Shown: positions 50,016 through 63,749, numbered from the stretch's first letter. The stretch is DNA of 64,000 nt from Arcuatula senhousia (GCA_963971305.1 OZ020304.1:77934355-77998354); one strand, 5' to 3'. Made by a program: numbers and translations. The notes: generated by a model not told the origin, from the letters alone.

Positions 50016-53000
50016 AAAGCTATGAATTTCATCTTCAGGGTGGTTTAAGTGAAACATTATAGTAAAAATGTATTTAAACGAAAACAGAAAACGCAATAAT
50101 AGCGCCAGTATCTTTTCACTGGTCCTTTAACTGTATCAACTTTGACTATAGATTCCAGAACAATACCTATATTGTCAGAACGTTATCTCATTGTTTTCCA
50201 TTGCATATCATTTTCTCGATTATATGAGGTCGCTTGAGCAGTTTGTTTTGTTATTAAAAGAAAACAAAAATCTTTGGAATTCACAGGTCACCAGAAATCA
50301 TCTTGATACTCGGTACTATCGGTATCAAAGAGAGTCTTTATCTGAAGGTCGCCAGAAACATCAACAAACTCTAAACATTATACTTCACTATAAACTTTAG
50401 ACAATCTCTATTGTCTTAGTATTAACATTGTCCATGTGGAGAGATTTTTGTTTTACGCCAATTAACTACTACTATCTCCACTGAATATCTTTACACTCAG
50501 CCAGAAAGTGTTTCTTTTGGTTTGTAACTGTAAATAACCAGAGGTATCTCAAATACTCAGATTACTAACTAACTATTGTTTTAATTTCTATGGCGGAATT
50601 ATCTCTTTGTTAAATAGATTTTTTATGTTTTTACATTTTCCCCATGTTTATGTAATTGTATTAGAGTTATCTTTCTTTGGTTGTGTGACGGTCTTGTCTT
50701 TCAGTTAGCATGAAACCGTTTTATTTTTTTTTATTGAAAATACCTTTAAAAGGGAACGATAAATATGAAAATAAAGAAAAATTCAGTTGCATCACATTTG
50801 TGTCTTGAATAATCCAAATGCTGCTAACTGCTCGAAATGTTCATATAGAGCACAGCTTAATCATCGATTTTCATTAACACCTGGTATTTTTAACTCAGAT
50901 TGTCGGCTTAAGCATATTATCTTACATTTTTTATAATTTGGTATAGAGAAGGTTTTAAGAAGGACATGTTTTGGGGCTTTTTTCTGTATTTGTTGTCGAA
51001 TAGGCATAATTTACCTGTTTAGATCTCTTTGACTCTTTCAAGACTGGATTTGAATTTTATGCATTTTTTTTACCTTGAGCCAATCAAAGAACAGCAAGCA
51101 GTGCCTACTGGTCGCGTTGAAGGCTGCTGACTGTTTTTCATTGTGTTCTTTTTTAATTGCCTCTTGTTTATGTGGACTATGTCGCGTACACTTATTCCAC
51201 ATCACATTATCTTCCATTCCGTCTTAAACAGTTATTTCAGATATGCTGCATTTATTTCTATCAAACATGTATTTTTTTAAACCTTGTACATTTTCATTTA
51301 TAACCGAGTAATCTTTTCATAAAACAGTCCTTGGCTTGGCGTTTCTTTGAGACTTTTCTCATTATCCATTTCTCGGGTAGATCTAAAGGACCCGAGTTTA
51401 TTTGTTTTCTCGTTTGAAAACATATCTGTTTTCATAGGGGCGTTAAATTCTAATTTGAAATGCTCAATGAACATGCTTTTCGTGGCTTCAATACGTTAAT
51501 AGATTTCTTTTTTCTGATATTGTATGCTTAGCTCTGTAATTGGATCTCACGGCCTTTGTATATTCTATAGATAGATAATGCTATTTTAAAAGTCAAAAGG
51601 ACAATTGTTAGTTACTTTTTGATGGTAGAAGGTCACCAATAATTTTTGATCGATATTCTGTGCTATCTCTCAAAAGATCACCATGGGGCTGATGTTTTAT
51701 TCATTTAAATGCGTTTTTTCTATTATGACGAGCGGAGTTCAAGGCAGGGTCGAGCTGGACGCGTACCTTCCGCCAAATAGTCGATCTTTGTTAGCTTGTT
51801 GATGTTCACGGTCATGTTGACTCGACCACTAAATCAAGAAAATACATGATAATACGATACCTGGCGGACAATCATTTCCGGTCGAATAATCATGGCATGT
51901 TTTTTTGAAAGGTAGTGAGTTTTCTGAAAAGAATCATGCTTTCATTGTTCTGTTAAATATGCATATGACTGGGTGTAATGGATTTGGCCTTTCAGAAAGC
52001 GTTAACACAGCATATAGAATTGTTTAGTGGTTACTTAGTTCAACATTCCATTTTAACTTATCTGATGACAGCTATAACTTGAACTTATGATATTTCATAT
52101 TTCTTACCTTTGTGTATTAAATATTTCCGGAATTTTAAATGCACCTTAATTTAAGTGGTTAACTAATGAAGTAACGTGATATCTTTAATTAATAAAAACC
52201 ACACATTTTTACATACTGCAAGTATATTTCAAATTAGAAGATCTATTTTATTATTAAAGTGGTAAAGAAATGTAGACATGTAGACGCAGTTTACAGAGAG
52301 CAATGGTTTTAAACAAAAGAGAGGTTTTGCCTAGGTTGACTTGCATGACTTGTTGGGTACCGAATCTGTACCACATCTAGCTAAGCACACTTCCGTGATT
52401 AAATCGTTTGGACTTCCTTATTGAACCATGACCGAACACACTGCCACTTTTGCTTTTACTATTATCTGATCTGATGTCAGATGCCACCTTTTTTCAATTA
52501 ATTTAAAACCGAGTGAAAATGACTTGAAATAAGCAAATTTTCTGTTTTAAAGAAAACATACTATTATCATCTTCATTTCATATTCAGGTCTCTTCATCAC
52601 TTTTGTAGACATTTTTAGGCAGATATTTTATCAGTGGTTCTCTCGTGGTTTTGGATATTCAAACCCCCTTTGATAGGTCTCTTTTTTGTGCGTCCTTAAG
52701 TATTGCGTTTTACTTAAAAGTCTTTATAGGACTGTTTCCATTTGGTATTTCTCTTTTTTCTCCACTTTAAAAATATATCGTAGTCACCCCCTTTATCGTT
52801 GATACTTATGGTTACTCATAGTTTAATTTTTGTAACCTCGTCAGCGCCTATCTTTTAATGCTGTTTTGTGTTCTTTGGTTGTGTTCGACTTCTTTTACCT
52901 TGACCTTGAAGTTAAATATACATTAAGCTACCAATATTTATAATAATTTTGTCATGAATTATAATTGGTGATCAAAGTGACAGAGGAATAACAGCATTTG

Positions 53001-55035
53001 TTTAATTTTATCACTAGGTAACGGTTTGGAAATGTTTTAATGTGTTTGAAAACGATGTTTCTTCGTGACAACAATAACAAATGCCCTATTATCCTGTCCA
53101 GTGAATGGGGGTAATTGTAGCGTTAACCCTTCACTTGACCAACTTTGATAATGATGGTGACTAACTGGACACTAGATTTGTCTTTTATTGTGACCAATTT
53201 TCAAAAATACTGCAATAAAATTGTATAAATAATGACGTTATTTAGTCAGGTGTCCTTGAAGCCATTCAAGCTTCTCCGTGACTCAGACTGCTTCTGTTTA
53301 CCGACAGATTACGATGAAACTTGACAACAGGATACCTTATTTACATCTAGGGCAGGTTAACATTTCCATTTACATTCTGAAGCTAAGAATAAGTGACAGG
53401 CTAAATGTTAAGAAATGTTAGCCATTGATGAAAAGGAATGTTTTAATGACATTCTACCGTGTTCCGCATCAAAATGACCCAGTTTGGTAATGTTCGGCTT
53501 GCCGGGCACTTGAAATAAAATAAACAGACAAGCATGTATAAAACTTTGTTTTGCAAGGTGGGAAGGCCATGACATCTTTGGCCCGTTCATATAAAAATAG
53601 TCTTTTACCAAGGAATTATATATTTGATCTTATTCCTTGCTTTGACCATCTAAGTTGTCCCTTTTTTGACACGTAGAAGATTTTAATGGCCGGACGTTGT
53701 TTTACTAATTTATGTTGTTCATCTGAACAATATAGCTGTGTCATAATAATTCCTTTAGATTTTATTAATTAGTCATTTAACTAATTCAAGGACACTGTGT
53801 CCACATAAACAAGCAACACAATTACTACTATTAATTAATTATGTACTTGATAGCCTAACTTTACTACCGACCCTTTAAAACAATCTGGTAGATTCTAGCG
53901 ATAGCAGTTCCACCTACATTGGTCAAAGGTTTACCTCCCTTTGATCCCAGTAGGCTATTGTTAGCTCTCATTGTCTAGTTATTTAATTATGGGCCAGAGT
54001 TTGATCTCTCAATTAAACTCATTACGTCATGTCTTAATTGTTTTGATGCCAAATTTTTACAATAGTGTCATTTAGTTAATATGAAATGTCCGATATATTT
54101 ATTTGAAGTTCGGAAAACGTACTCTGCACGGCACGGAGCAATCAGTATTAGTCATAAGTTAAATAGCAGAACTGATCAGATCTGGGAGCGCTACAGTGCA
54201 TGGGCGGGAAGACACGGGCATCAGGAGTAACCAGAGTAATCTAGCCGTACATCAAAATTAGAAACAACAGCAGAAATATTATAGCGAATAGATCTTTACC
54301 AAATGTGTGGGTTTTTTTCTGACCAGAGAGTTCGCATTATTTGTGGCTGTTTAGTTTTGACTCTAGTGTCTCTTGGTCTTCTTTTCTGAAACCACAGAAG
54401 GGGAATGCCTTGAAATTTTGTACACTTTTTTGTTTTGGATGACCTCTACCAAGTTTGTGAATTTTATGTGCACCGACCAACCAAGATGGCCGCCAATGCT
54501 AGAAATAGAACCAGGGGGAGTAATGCCATAGTTTTTGGCTTATAAATCGTAAAATATAAGAGATATAGAAAATCTGAAGAAATCTTTATGCTTCAGCATT
54601 ACCAGCTTTAAAAACTCATCATTCATTCAGTCAAAGTTATCGGACAACTCCTCATAGATTCCCTGACCATTTTCACTCTTTTGAACTTTTTCTTGAAAAC
54701 CGTAAGTGAGTATTGCACAGTTGTAAAGCTCATAGAGATCTACCAAAAAGGTTAAATGTCGAAATTGTCAGATCAACCGTTTAGAAGTTATTTCTCCGTT
54801 AATCATACCCCTGCTTCTTTATATCAATTTTGATTGCTTGAAAAATTTTGAAAGCTTTGTTTACTTGATCTTTGGAATGTTTTCTATTCTAACTAGTTTC
54901 TATAGTGTTACTTACCAGGTACATGTAGACCATGTTGCTCACGAAGTAAAATACTTTATCATGATAAATGTAGTAAGCGATTCCGGCTCACAAGAGTCTC
55001 TTGTAGCTTTTTATGAACTGTAAGATATAAGTTCT
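50016..55035. other. Gene-free stretch with one dispersed repeat
   Basis: I see no supportable exon. The dispersed repeat at 51085-51203 and a motif-dense part around 53750-54060 are the only structures I noticed. A slightly GC-richer patch lies at 54120-54250. Confidence 0.45.
51085..51203 (+). mobile_element. Short dispersed repeat ending GTACACTTATTCCACATC
   Basis: AGCAGTGCCTACTGG, GCGTTGAAGGCTGCTGAC, TTTTTTAATTGCC and GCGTACACTTATTCCACATC follow the same order as at 22326-22442. It is non-coding and about 119 bp. Confidence 0.65.
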
Positions 55036-55039
55036 CCTT

Positions 55040-56435
55040 TATCTCACCTGGACCGAAGGTCAAAGTCAGCTATTGCAATCACTTGGCTTCCGTCGTCGTC
55101 TGTCGTCTGTTAACAATTTTTCAAAAATCTTCTCCTTTAAAACTACTGAACAGAATTTAATGAAACTAAGTATGATTGATTTTTAGGATGGATGTCCTGT
55201 ACAAAAGTTGTGTTTCGATTTTTGATCCGTCAAAAACATGGCCGCCGTGGCTAATAATAGACCATGGTGGGTCAGACTACTGTTTTTGTTTGTAAATCAA
55301 AAAGTATAAGAGATAGATGAAATCTGATGCCACCCTACTGCTTCAGCATCAAAAGTTCTACAAAAGTCTCCATTTGGTCGAAGTTGTCAGATGATCCCTT
55401 ATAGGGGTTACAGTCCCTTAAAGTTGAAAAATAGAGTTGTTTCATGTTTTTGGCTTATAGAATGAAAACTATTACAGATAGAGAGAAGCTGTTGCTTGCT
55501 TAAATGTTCAGCTCACTTAGCTCTACAAAAGTCTCCATAAGGTCAAAGTTGTCAGATGACCCCTTATAGGGGTTACAGCCCCTTAAAGGCTAAAAATAGT
55601 GTTTTTGGCCTATAGAATGAAAACTATTGCAGATAGAGAGAAGCTGTTGCTTGCTTAAATGTTCAGCTCATTTAGCTCTACAAAAGTGTTCAAATGGTCG
55701 AAGTTGTCAGATGACCCCTTATAGAGATTTCAGTCCCTTAAAGGTGAAAAATAGTGTTTTTGGCCTATAGAAATAGAAATAGTAATAGAAATATTTTATT
55801 TGACCAATCATGGATCCTCAGGGGGCAATGATATATATGACACTGATAATTGTAACACAATGTTCAAACAAATGACAATACAAAGATATTGATATATAAA
55901 GTTAACCATTTTAACAATACTATGTATATATTTTGCATCAGATGAAGGATTAACATTTATCAGTATTTTAACAGAGATACCCAGCAGCACAGCCAAGGTG
56001 TGAGACAGAATACAAACTATTGCAGATGGAGAAAAGCTGTTGCTTGCTAAAATGTTCAGCTCATTTAGCTCTACAATAGTCGTCATAGGGTCGAAGTTTT
56101 CAGATGACCCCTTATAGGTGTTACAGCCACTTAAAGGCGAAAAATAGTGTTTTTGGCCTACAGCAGATAGGGAAAAGCTGTTGCTTGCTTAAATGTTCAG
56201 CTCATTTAGCTCTACAAAAGTCTTCATAGGGTCGAAGTTGTCAGATGACCCCTTATAGGGATTACAGCCCCTAAATTAACATGTTTTCATGTTTTTATGC
56301 CCCACCAACAAAGTAAAAGAGAAAAGTTGTTGCTTGCTTAAATGTTCAGCTTATTTAGCTACAAAGTTCTTTATAGGGCTGACACCAAGACCAGGTGAGC
56401 GATCATCAGGCTCCTGGGAGCCTCTTGTTCGATCA
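55040..56435 (+). mobile_element. Helentron-like family B element, longest copy
   Basis: The opening TCTCACCTGGACCGAAGGTC is followed by GTCGTCGTCTGTCGTCTGTT. About five units of roughly 155 bp carry GAAAACTATT, AAGCTGTTGCTTGCTTAAAT and GATGACCCCTTATAGG. It ends CCAAGACCAGGTGAGCGATC, the perfect palindrome GGCTCCTGGGAGCC, and TCTTGTTCG. It is interrupted at about 55769-56012 by a foreign insert. A family A head-like piece (ATGCCCCACCAACAAAGTA) lies at 56297. Confidence 0.75.
55769..56012 (-). mobile_element. Possible LINE 3' end inserted in family B element
   Basis: The array is broken by about 240 unrelated bases. On the - strand the insert ends TTGGTCAAATAAAATATTTC then a TTCTATTACTATTTCTATTT tail, like the short-repeat tails of invertebrate non-LTR elements. 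An open frame of 92 codons crosses it, but I cannot match it to reverse transcriptase. Confidence 0.4.
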
Positions 56436-59400
56436 TGGTTTCCTTTTACTTTTCTTGACCTTCTGAAGCTTGGCAGGTTGTTAACTCGCGGAGTTCCCTG
56501 ATGGCAGTTCGACAATTACGTATTGTCTATCATCTTGGCTGTTTTTACAATATTGTCTTATTGCATATTAATGGACTGTTTGTAGATAATCTGTAAGTTT
56601 AGCCAGGCGGAGCTCTGTAGACGATGTCTAAAACCTTCCGAAAGGATTTCAGTTCTCTCTGACTAGTGGTTTTCATCTTAGGTTTTCATACACGAGTGAT
56701 ACGTTCATGAAATGTAGATTAAGACATGTAAGACTAGTGACATATAATAAACGGAGACAGAAATGTCGATCTTAAAAATTGCATTTGAAATAATTTGATT
56801 TTGTTTATCGGCAATCTATAATTTAGAATTGACTTAACGAGTTAACAGAATTTTTTCTGAATTCTGAATCACCTCCTAAACGTATATTTTTTAGTATTTT
56901 ATATCGCCTTTTGTTCTTCTAACTTGAATGTTTTGTTACATTTAATGAGGGTTTGTTCTACAGATCACACAATGCCTCAGATATCGTCAAGTAAACACCC
57001 TGATGTGGTAGGTCTGGGCTGGTATTGTATGGAGTACCTAACCATAACTATCTCAGTAATAAACAACGAACTTAAAAGGGCCGGTAATAAAATCCTCCAT
57101 AAACAGCGGACTTTTTACTATAATTGGTTCTCCATGATTGGAGATATCTGATCTGTATCTGACATCAAAACACCTGACAGAATATGTCATATTATCTGTG
57201 ACTGTAGGTGTTACGCTCGTCTTCTGGTGGCTTTTATTCCTGCTTCTAATATAATATTGCATTTACTGTCTCTTTTAAAGGTCACATGTATAGAGGAGTC
57301 ATTACGTCTCTGAATTCAAGCTGTTCAAAACAAGCTCAAGTTAGGCAAAGGGATCGAAAGCATATAGAAACAAACACACACGAGAATTACCGACCAGCTT
57401 AAAAGCGGAATTTATAATTAAACAATTTTTTGTTATTTAGCAAAACATAATTAATTTAGTATCGATGACTGTAGGCTCCCATTTATCCTCCCTTTGCGGT
57501 CTGTGGCGTATTCAGAAATACCTTTTAATGTTTATACCAGTAGGAGAATCTTGGGTTATTCTTGGACCTCGTTGGTACTAGTAATTTAATTAAAGTTTTC
57601 CCCAACATCCAGTGCACATTAAGCCTTACTTGACTGCCTGACTCCTATAGTTTGATTCCAAAACACTCACAGCTATAATGACTTTCTCATGAAGGGACGA
57701 CCAAAGTCTCGCAGCTAAGGACTCTCTCATCTATTTAATGAATGAACGAATTAGGAATTCTTACAGTCCAGTAAGAGAACAAGTGTTATTACCAAATGTC
57801 AAGCTAAACAGGCGATACCCACTTCCTATGGCACGATGTGACGCTTCATTCAAATCGGTGAATTATTACCAACTTTTAGGGGCAATTAAAATAAATATCA
57901 ATTATCTAAACGCATATTTTAAACATTTAAATTTGTAACGGTATTTGACGCAGCGGGATTTTATGAACTTTATGTGTGACACTTGAATGTGGTATCTTTG
58001 ATCCGTCATTCCTTAAAACGCCTTTTTACTAATTTGATTTTAATGTATGTTGCCCACTGCAAGCGAAAACGATTATCTTAAACCGTCACCGCGGTGGTTT
58101 ATTTCAAAAGGGCAACTGTACTCTGGGAGCTTTATAATTCAAATTCTTCAATCAAGGGCTTTTTTTGTCAAAGAGAGAGAGAGATGAAAGTCAGTCCTTA
58201 ACGTGTTCATGCCATTTGTGTTTTTCTTCCGTCTTCTGTCTTCTTTTGTTCCCCATCCATGGTTTCACTTTGCTCGTTTGTTTTTCAGATGTGTTGTGGT
58301 GAGCACCATCAAAATAAAGAAAGTTGTACCCTTAGGTTATGATGTCTTCTATTTTAGTAATATGTTTTCTCATAAATGTCACTATACATGTAGCTGCAAT
58401 TAAAGCAAAGATGCCATTTGCTTCTTATCAGGTTGTATCTATAGGTCATTCTAACATTGGGACATAAAAGATCTCCCCATTGTTGTATAACCATGCCTTA
58501 ACTGTTCCTGATCAAATTAAATACTGTTTAATCAGCAAGCAAATCTATCAATGTTTCTATTATAAACTTCACGCCTTTAAATGAGTTTTCTATCCCTATT
58601 TATCCCAAATATTGAATAACACATCCATTTATTAGGTCGACTTTTCTATAGAAATGGATGATACTTTCATAGCCGTACCTGGTATTACGCAATTCAAATC
58701 TGTGACATCGGAAAACAGAAATCTTAAATCCGTACTTCAGAAAATTTACTTAAACATTAAACATTGATCTTGCATTATTAAGAAACACCTAAGAAAATAT
58801 TGAATTTGCAAGCAGAAAAAAATATGATGATACTGGAGAAATAAAAAAGTGCATTTTCATTGTATACGCTTCACTGTTAGAGAAAATGTCGGCAGAAAGC
58901 CTGCAGTACAAAGTTTTGTTTATGGTAAAATCAGGGACCCAAGATTTGATAATTCAAAATGAATATTTTGAATATGAACAGAATTATTAAAAAAAAGGTT
59001 TAAAATAAATAATTTGCATTACATTTTCAATCTGGGTGTCTACTTTATGGTTTATTATGAAGGTTTTGGGCTGTTTTTATTGCAGATTTTCAAACAGTCA
59101 TTGCTGTATTGAGGTTGGGTAAAGCACAGTTATTCCACATCTATAATGATGATTTATGCGGCGGCAGTCACTTGAATTGATCTCTATTACAGCTTTGAAT
59201 GGTAACGGAAGTCTTATCGTTGGCAAACTGTCCAGCTACATGTACATGTACGTTACGTGTCATTAACAAGTACTTTATTGTAATCAAATAGGGGTTTGTT
59301 TTCAGATCGAGAATCGGAAATTTATCATCACTAAATCTTATAGAAGTCTGTACTTTACCACTTAGTTTTGGGGTCTCATTTCTCGACTACTTGACTTCAA

Positions 59401-60580
59401 AGGGAAAAGTTTCTTCTCCACTTATGGTGTACATGAGGGGTAATATTAAAATTACATGATATATTAATCGGATTATAGTTCATAAATGTCTCATACAGAA
59501 GAAATCACTTATTAGTCTGATGACGGCAAAGCACTCCAGTTTTGGACATCAAAAACATGGAAATTTTGTATAAAAAAATTCTAATACCTAAAATAAAAGT
59601 ACAAGTTCATAAGATAGGATAACGGCGAAATGCAAAACTGAAGTGAATGTCAATACCGAAAAATTCTGATTACGTGTACTTCCAGTGCTATACATCTTCT
59701 TTTTGCAAAAAAAGAATCATTTAAACAAAATCAGATTTTCGTCATAAAACCCCACATTAATAGAATGTTAACCTGGAATTAGGGCTATGAAAGAATCTTT
59801 TGGGTGATATGCATACGAGAAATGAAATCTGTATGATTTTCTTGTTTTAACATTAATATGATGATGTTCTTTTTTTGTCCGTTAAAGCTCTTCAAAGTTT
59901 TGATGCTGGTTGAAACCCTTGTAAGACATGAGAGTACCACCCAGATACCTTGGTGCTTAGGACAGGCTGACGTGTTTTATATCAGGAATGAGCTACAAAG
60001 CTAGATTTGGATAAGTTGGTACTGAATTATTCCAACTGTGTGTGAATCACATTTAGAAGAAATCAAACGTTGAAACAGTCCAACGCAAACTACATATGAA
60101 CCTTCTTAAAGCCTTTGTCAACATCGAAACATCTTAACTGAAAACTGTTATTAAATAAGACTTTGAAGCTAGCAGTACGGTGGTGATTTGTCATCTGATT
60201 GTTCTACAGAACTTTTTGCTGCCAATGACGTAGATTAAGAAATGTCAACAAATTACCTATACCTGTCACCTGGGCAGGTGAACTACAAAGGTGAAACTTA
60301 GTATACGTTTGTCACATAATTTGTTTGATTTCAAATAAAAACTTTAAAGCTTTTAAAAGGTAAATAAATATGAATGGAACGAACATGTCCCTTGCTGAGA
60401 GTTGGGTTTGTATCCTTACGGACAAGGCTTGATGACATAGTGGTCTTCAAGGTCATATTGGCACAAACAGGAAAGATTTGACGTCATTTAATCATTAATA
60501 AGATATTGAAAATACGATCATCAAAGTAAACCTAAAACATTTTTAGAAGGTCAAACTCGAAAAGAATAATAAGCTCAATG
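56436..60580. other. Gene-free stretch
   Basis: No supportable genes or strong repeats. A degenerate GCACAGTTATTCCACATC motif is at 59124-59141. Short frames such as 57738-57938 have no recognisable features. Confidence 0.45.
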
Positions 60581-60787
60581 AAAATTTGGGGTGTCACAGC
60601 CCCCGCCCCCGGAATACCGTTTTAAAAAGGACAGAATACCGTTAAAAGATACTCTAAAGATCACGGCGTACGCGTACTAAAAGCCTAAAAATTCGGAACG
60701 TCGCGTACCGCGCACCACACCTTGGCGAATACCCTTTAAAAGGCACGGAATACCGCGTACCAAAAGGGCTGTGACACCCTCAAAATT
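60581..60787. mobile_element. GC-rich MITE with GGGTGTCACAGCCC ends
   Basis: AAATTTGGGGTGTCACAGCC on the left is mirrored by GGGCTGTGACACCCTCAAAA on the right, with 14 consecutive matching bases. The 200-bp body repeats GGAATACCG and GCGTACC short units and is far more GC-rich than its surroundings. Confidence 0.75.
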
Positions 60788-61086
60788 GACTTGAAAATAC
60801 TATCTAAAATTAATTGATTATACATCTTTTATGTGAAAATCTCGAAACCTTTAGGAATAATTGCGGGTTGTACTCTTCAATTCTGTTTGGATTGTTGTCT
60901 CATCATGCACATTTATTTCATTTCTTATTATTTTAACTTAAATCCATAATAGAAAGCAGCCATCAGCCTTCATTGTAACCAGGGGTTGTTGCTGGTTATC
61001 TTTCTGGCATTCGCCTCCTGAAGTCTACCTATAATATTAATAAGCACGGAACTCCTCTGGGTTAGTAGTTTGGTTAATATATAATG

Positions 61087-61171
61087 ATCACAGGGATTTG
61101 CTTCCCTCTATCAATAGTACTGCACATTAACTCTAACAAAATATTGATAGAGGGGAGCAAGTCCCTGTGAT
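61087..61171. repeat. 30-bp inverted repeat with 25-bp loop
   Basis: Arms 61087-61116 and 61142-61171 match at 28 of 30 positions (ATCACAGGGA.TTGCT.CCCT). A transcript would form a strong hairpin. It may be a tiny foldback transposon. Confidence 0.8.
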
Positions 61172-61387
61172 ATGATAGAAAAATTACATTTTAATTATAA
61201 TGAATTGGGGCCATGTGCACATTACTATATAGTTCCAATTCAGGAAGTCAACACCCACAATGGGCCTGCATGCAGTAAAATCGCGTATACTTATAAAAAG
61301 ACTCCAAGATATATATTGCAGGATTTTATTCAGCAATACCGTGCAGTATTGAAGAACATATATAGTGACTAGTCTAGCAGAACGAAT

Positions 61388-61600
61388 ACTTGTGAAGGTT
61401 CTACGACATACTACAGGCTTCCAGTCACATGGTATACCATCAAAACTCAATCGCAGATACTTGTGAAGGTTCTACGACATATTGCAGGCTTCCAGTCACA
61501 TGGTTTACCATGCCAGTATTGCAGACCAGAGTCTAACAGAATCAAAACTCAATCACAGAAACTTGTGAAGGTTCTACGACATATTGCTGGATTCTCATTA
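61388..61600 (+). repeat. Direct repeats of an ACTTGTGAAGGTTCTACGAC unit
   Basis: Copies start at 61388, 61459 and 61561, the first two continuing with GGCTTCCAGTCACATGGT. Spacing is 71 and 102 bp. Frames running through it on both strands are repeat artefacts. Confidence 0.8.
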
Positions 61601-62236
61601 GGACGCACCCCTTTCTTGTTTAAATGTCCTTTTGTGATCTTCTCCATATCGATCGCACCTCTGGTAAAGAATGGAAACTGACAATGGCACTCTGACAATG
61701 ATACAAGGTTTTCTTTTCTGATGCATGTTTTTGTGCATTGCAGTGCAGAAATAACAGGAAGAATCATTTAGTCTAAACAAACACGAGCACACCCATTGTC
61801 AGGCGGCGAACAATGATTGGAGTCATCATTACATACAAACAACACAAATTTATTTTGACACTTGATTAAAACTTTGTAAAGGACACTCACCGTGGGTAGA
61901 GCCATATCACAACGTTTATCACGTAGATAGGACTCTGACAATTTATTATAACAATATCACAAACATTATGGTGTTGAGTATTCCGCACTGAACGAACTTT
62001 AACTATCAATATTGTTCCTCTATATATCGTTGAATAATTATATTTTGTAGGTAAACATATGATGGACTTTGCCCCGGCTTTCGTGCATGCCTATATGGTT
62101 GGAACACAGCAATAAGACCTGTATGCTGCAGCAGAAGAAACTGATAAACTCCACAGGAGACTTAGGTTACTGAAGTAAAAGAATATGAGTTTTTGTTTAA
62201 GTTGTTGGTTCTGCTTCGGTGTTGAGAACTGCTTAG

Positions 62237-62406
62237 GGACGGACCATTTAACTTGAAGGGGGGGCTTGATTTTTTTTCTTCATTATTTCATATGCAGAAA
62301 TTCTTCTTCAGAATTTTTATTCTTACCCATTTTTTCATCCAAAATAATTTTCAGAATATTTTTTAGGAAAAAACCAAGCCCCCCCTTCAAGTTAAATGGT
62401 CGGTCC
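62237..62406. mobile_element. MITE with ~38-bp near-perfect inverted ends
   Basis: GGACGGACCATTTAACTTGA plus a G7 run on the left is mirrored by a C7 run plus TCAAGTTAAATGGTCGGTCC on the right, with about two mismatches over 38 bp. The centre is short and AT-rich. The high arm identity suggests a young copy. Confidence 0.8.
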
Positions 62407-62667
62407 TTTATTTGATTGCCTATTTTTGGTCGAAGTTTTGTGTTGCCTATGATATTTGGATATTTTCGAGTTTAAGGTTTTTTTTTCAACCATTGCTGTT
62501 GGCCATGAGCTGTCAAGTGTTGTACCCAGTCAACAATATTTCAAAAAGAACAAAAAAAAAATTATATGAACGAATAAATAAAAGATTTAAGCAAACTTTT
62601 ATTGTCATATTAGTCAGATAAATGCAAGCCTATATCTGTCCCCTGCCCTCAAATCTGAATGAAATCT

Positions 62668-62800
62668 AAAGATCCGACAATATCGAGAGCTGGTACTTTT
62701 AAAGATCCGACAATACCGAGAGCTGGTACCTCTAAAGATCCGACAATACCGAGAGCTGGTACCTTTAAAGATCCGACAATACCGAGAGCTGGTACCTTTG
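62668..62800 (+). repeat. 33-bp x 4 tandem repeat
   Basis: AAAGATCCGACAATACCGAG plus AGCTGGTACC recurs at 62668, 62701, 62734 and 62767 with very few differences; exactly 33 bp per unit. Confidence 0.9.
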
Positions 62801-63654
62801 GTACTGATTGTGCATTATGACCGAATACAGTTATAAATGTAACGTCGTATTAGATTGTCTGAATAAGGGTGTTGCTCACTAAAAATTCATGTCAAAAATA
62901 CTAATAGTTTGATAGAAAGTATAAACACGTATAATTTTCTCTCCATTATAACGTACATGTCACTTTAACTGTAACAATAAAGTCTGTTTGCCGAGCTAAT
63001 TGGCTGGGGTAGGACTAAGTTGACGGGACTAATTATATTGCTCAACTCTTTATAACTTAGTACATGATCTTACAGAGTAAAGTGTATTATTTAATTAAGA
63101 TTTAAGTTTAATTTAGATTGAACATGATTAAAAGTTTATTGTTGTGTCAAGTATATTTCTATTGTGACTAACTTTCATTTCTTTGGAATTAATTTTGGGC
63201 CCAACCCTCTGTACTGTCACTCTGTCATCAGACCTTTTTGATGGACATAACATTGTACCCCACGACCTCACCAAGACAATGTTTTTAACATAGATCAAAA
63301 TAAATCGCAACACCCCCGTCCATTCAAGCTTCCGGAACTTTCCTCTTAAATAGGTTTTGAATGAAAACGCACCAATGGACAGTTATAATTATTCAATAAG
63401 TTTGAACTTTTCTTTATATGATATGGATGTAAAGATTATTCTTTAGGGCACAATCAGTCCTTTCAACGACACTCGTTATTGTAACATAAACATCAGAAAA
63501 GTGTCTTTCCCATTTCCCTCTTCAGTAAATTACAATCATTCTATAGTAAGAAGACGACAATGAGCCCAGTTTCATGCTCTGTATACTGTATAGCACCCAC
63601 TTTCGTGGATTTCTGTGCGCCCAAAAAATAAAATCATGAACAAACTTGCTTTCT

Positions 63655-63745
63655 TTTGACCTGTCCGTCTGTCCGTCCGTCACAGACTATACTCAGCCGA
63701 ATTTAAAGAAACTTGGTTTGTTGCAAGTACATCAAATGAAGCAGT
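63655..63745 (+). mobile_element. 5' fragment of a Helentron-like element
   Basis: A GTCCGTCTGTCCGTCCGTCA leader is followed by CAGCCGAATTTAAAGAAACT and TTGG, the start of the common array core. It breaks off after less than one unit. Confidence 0.5.
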
Positions 63746-63749
63746 AGTT

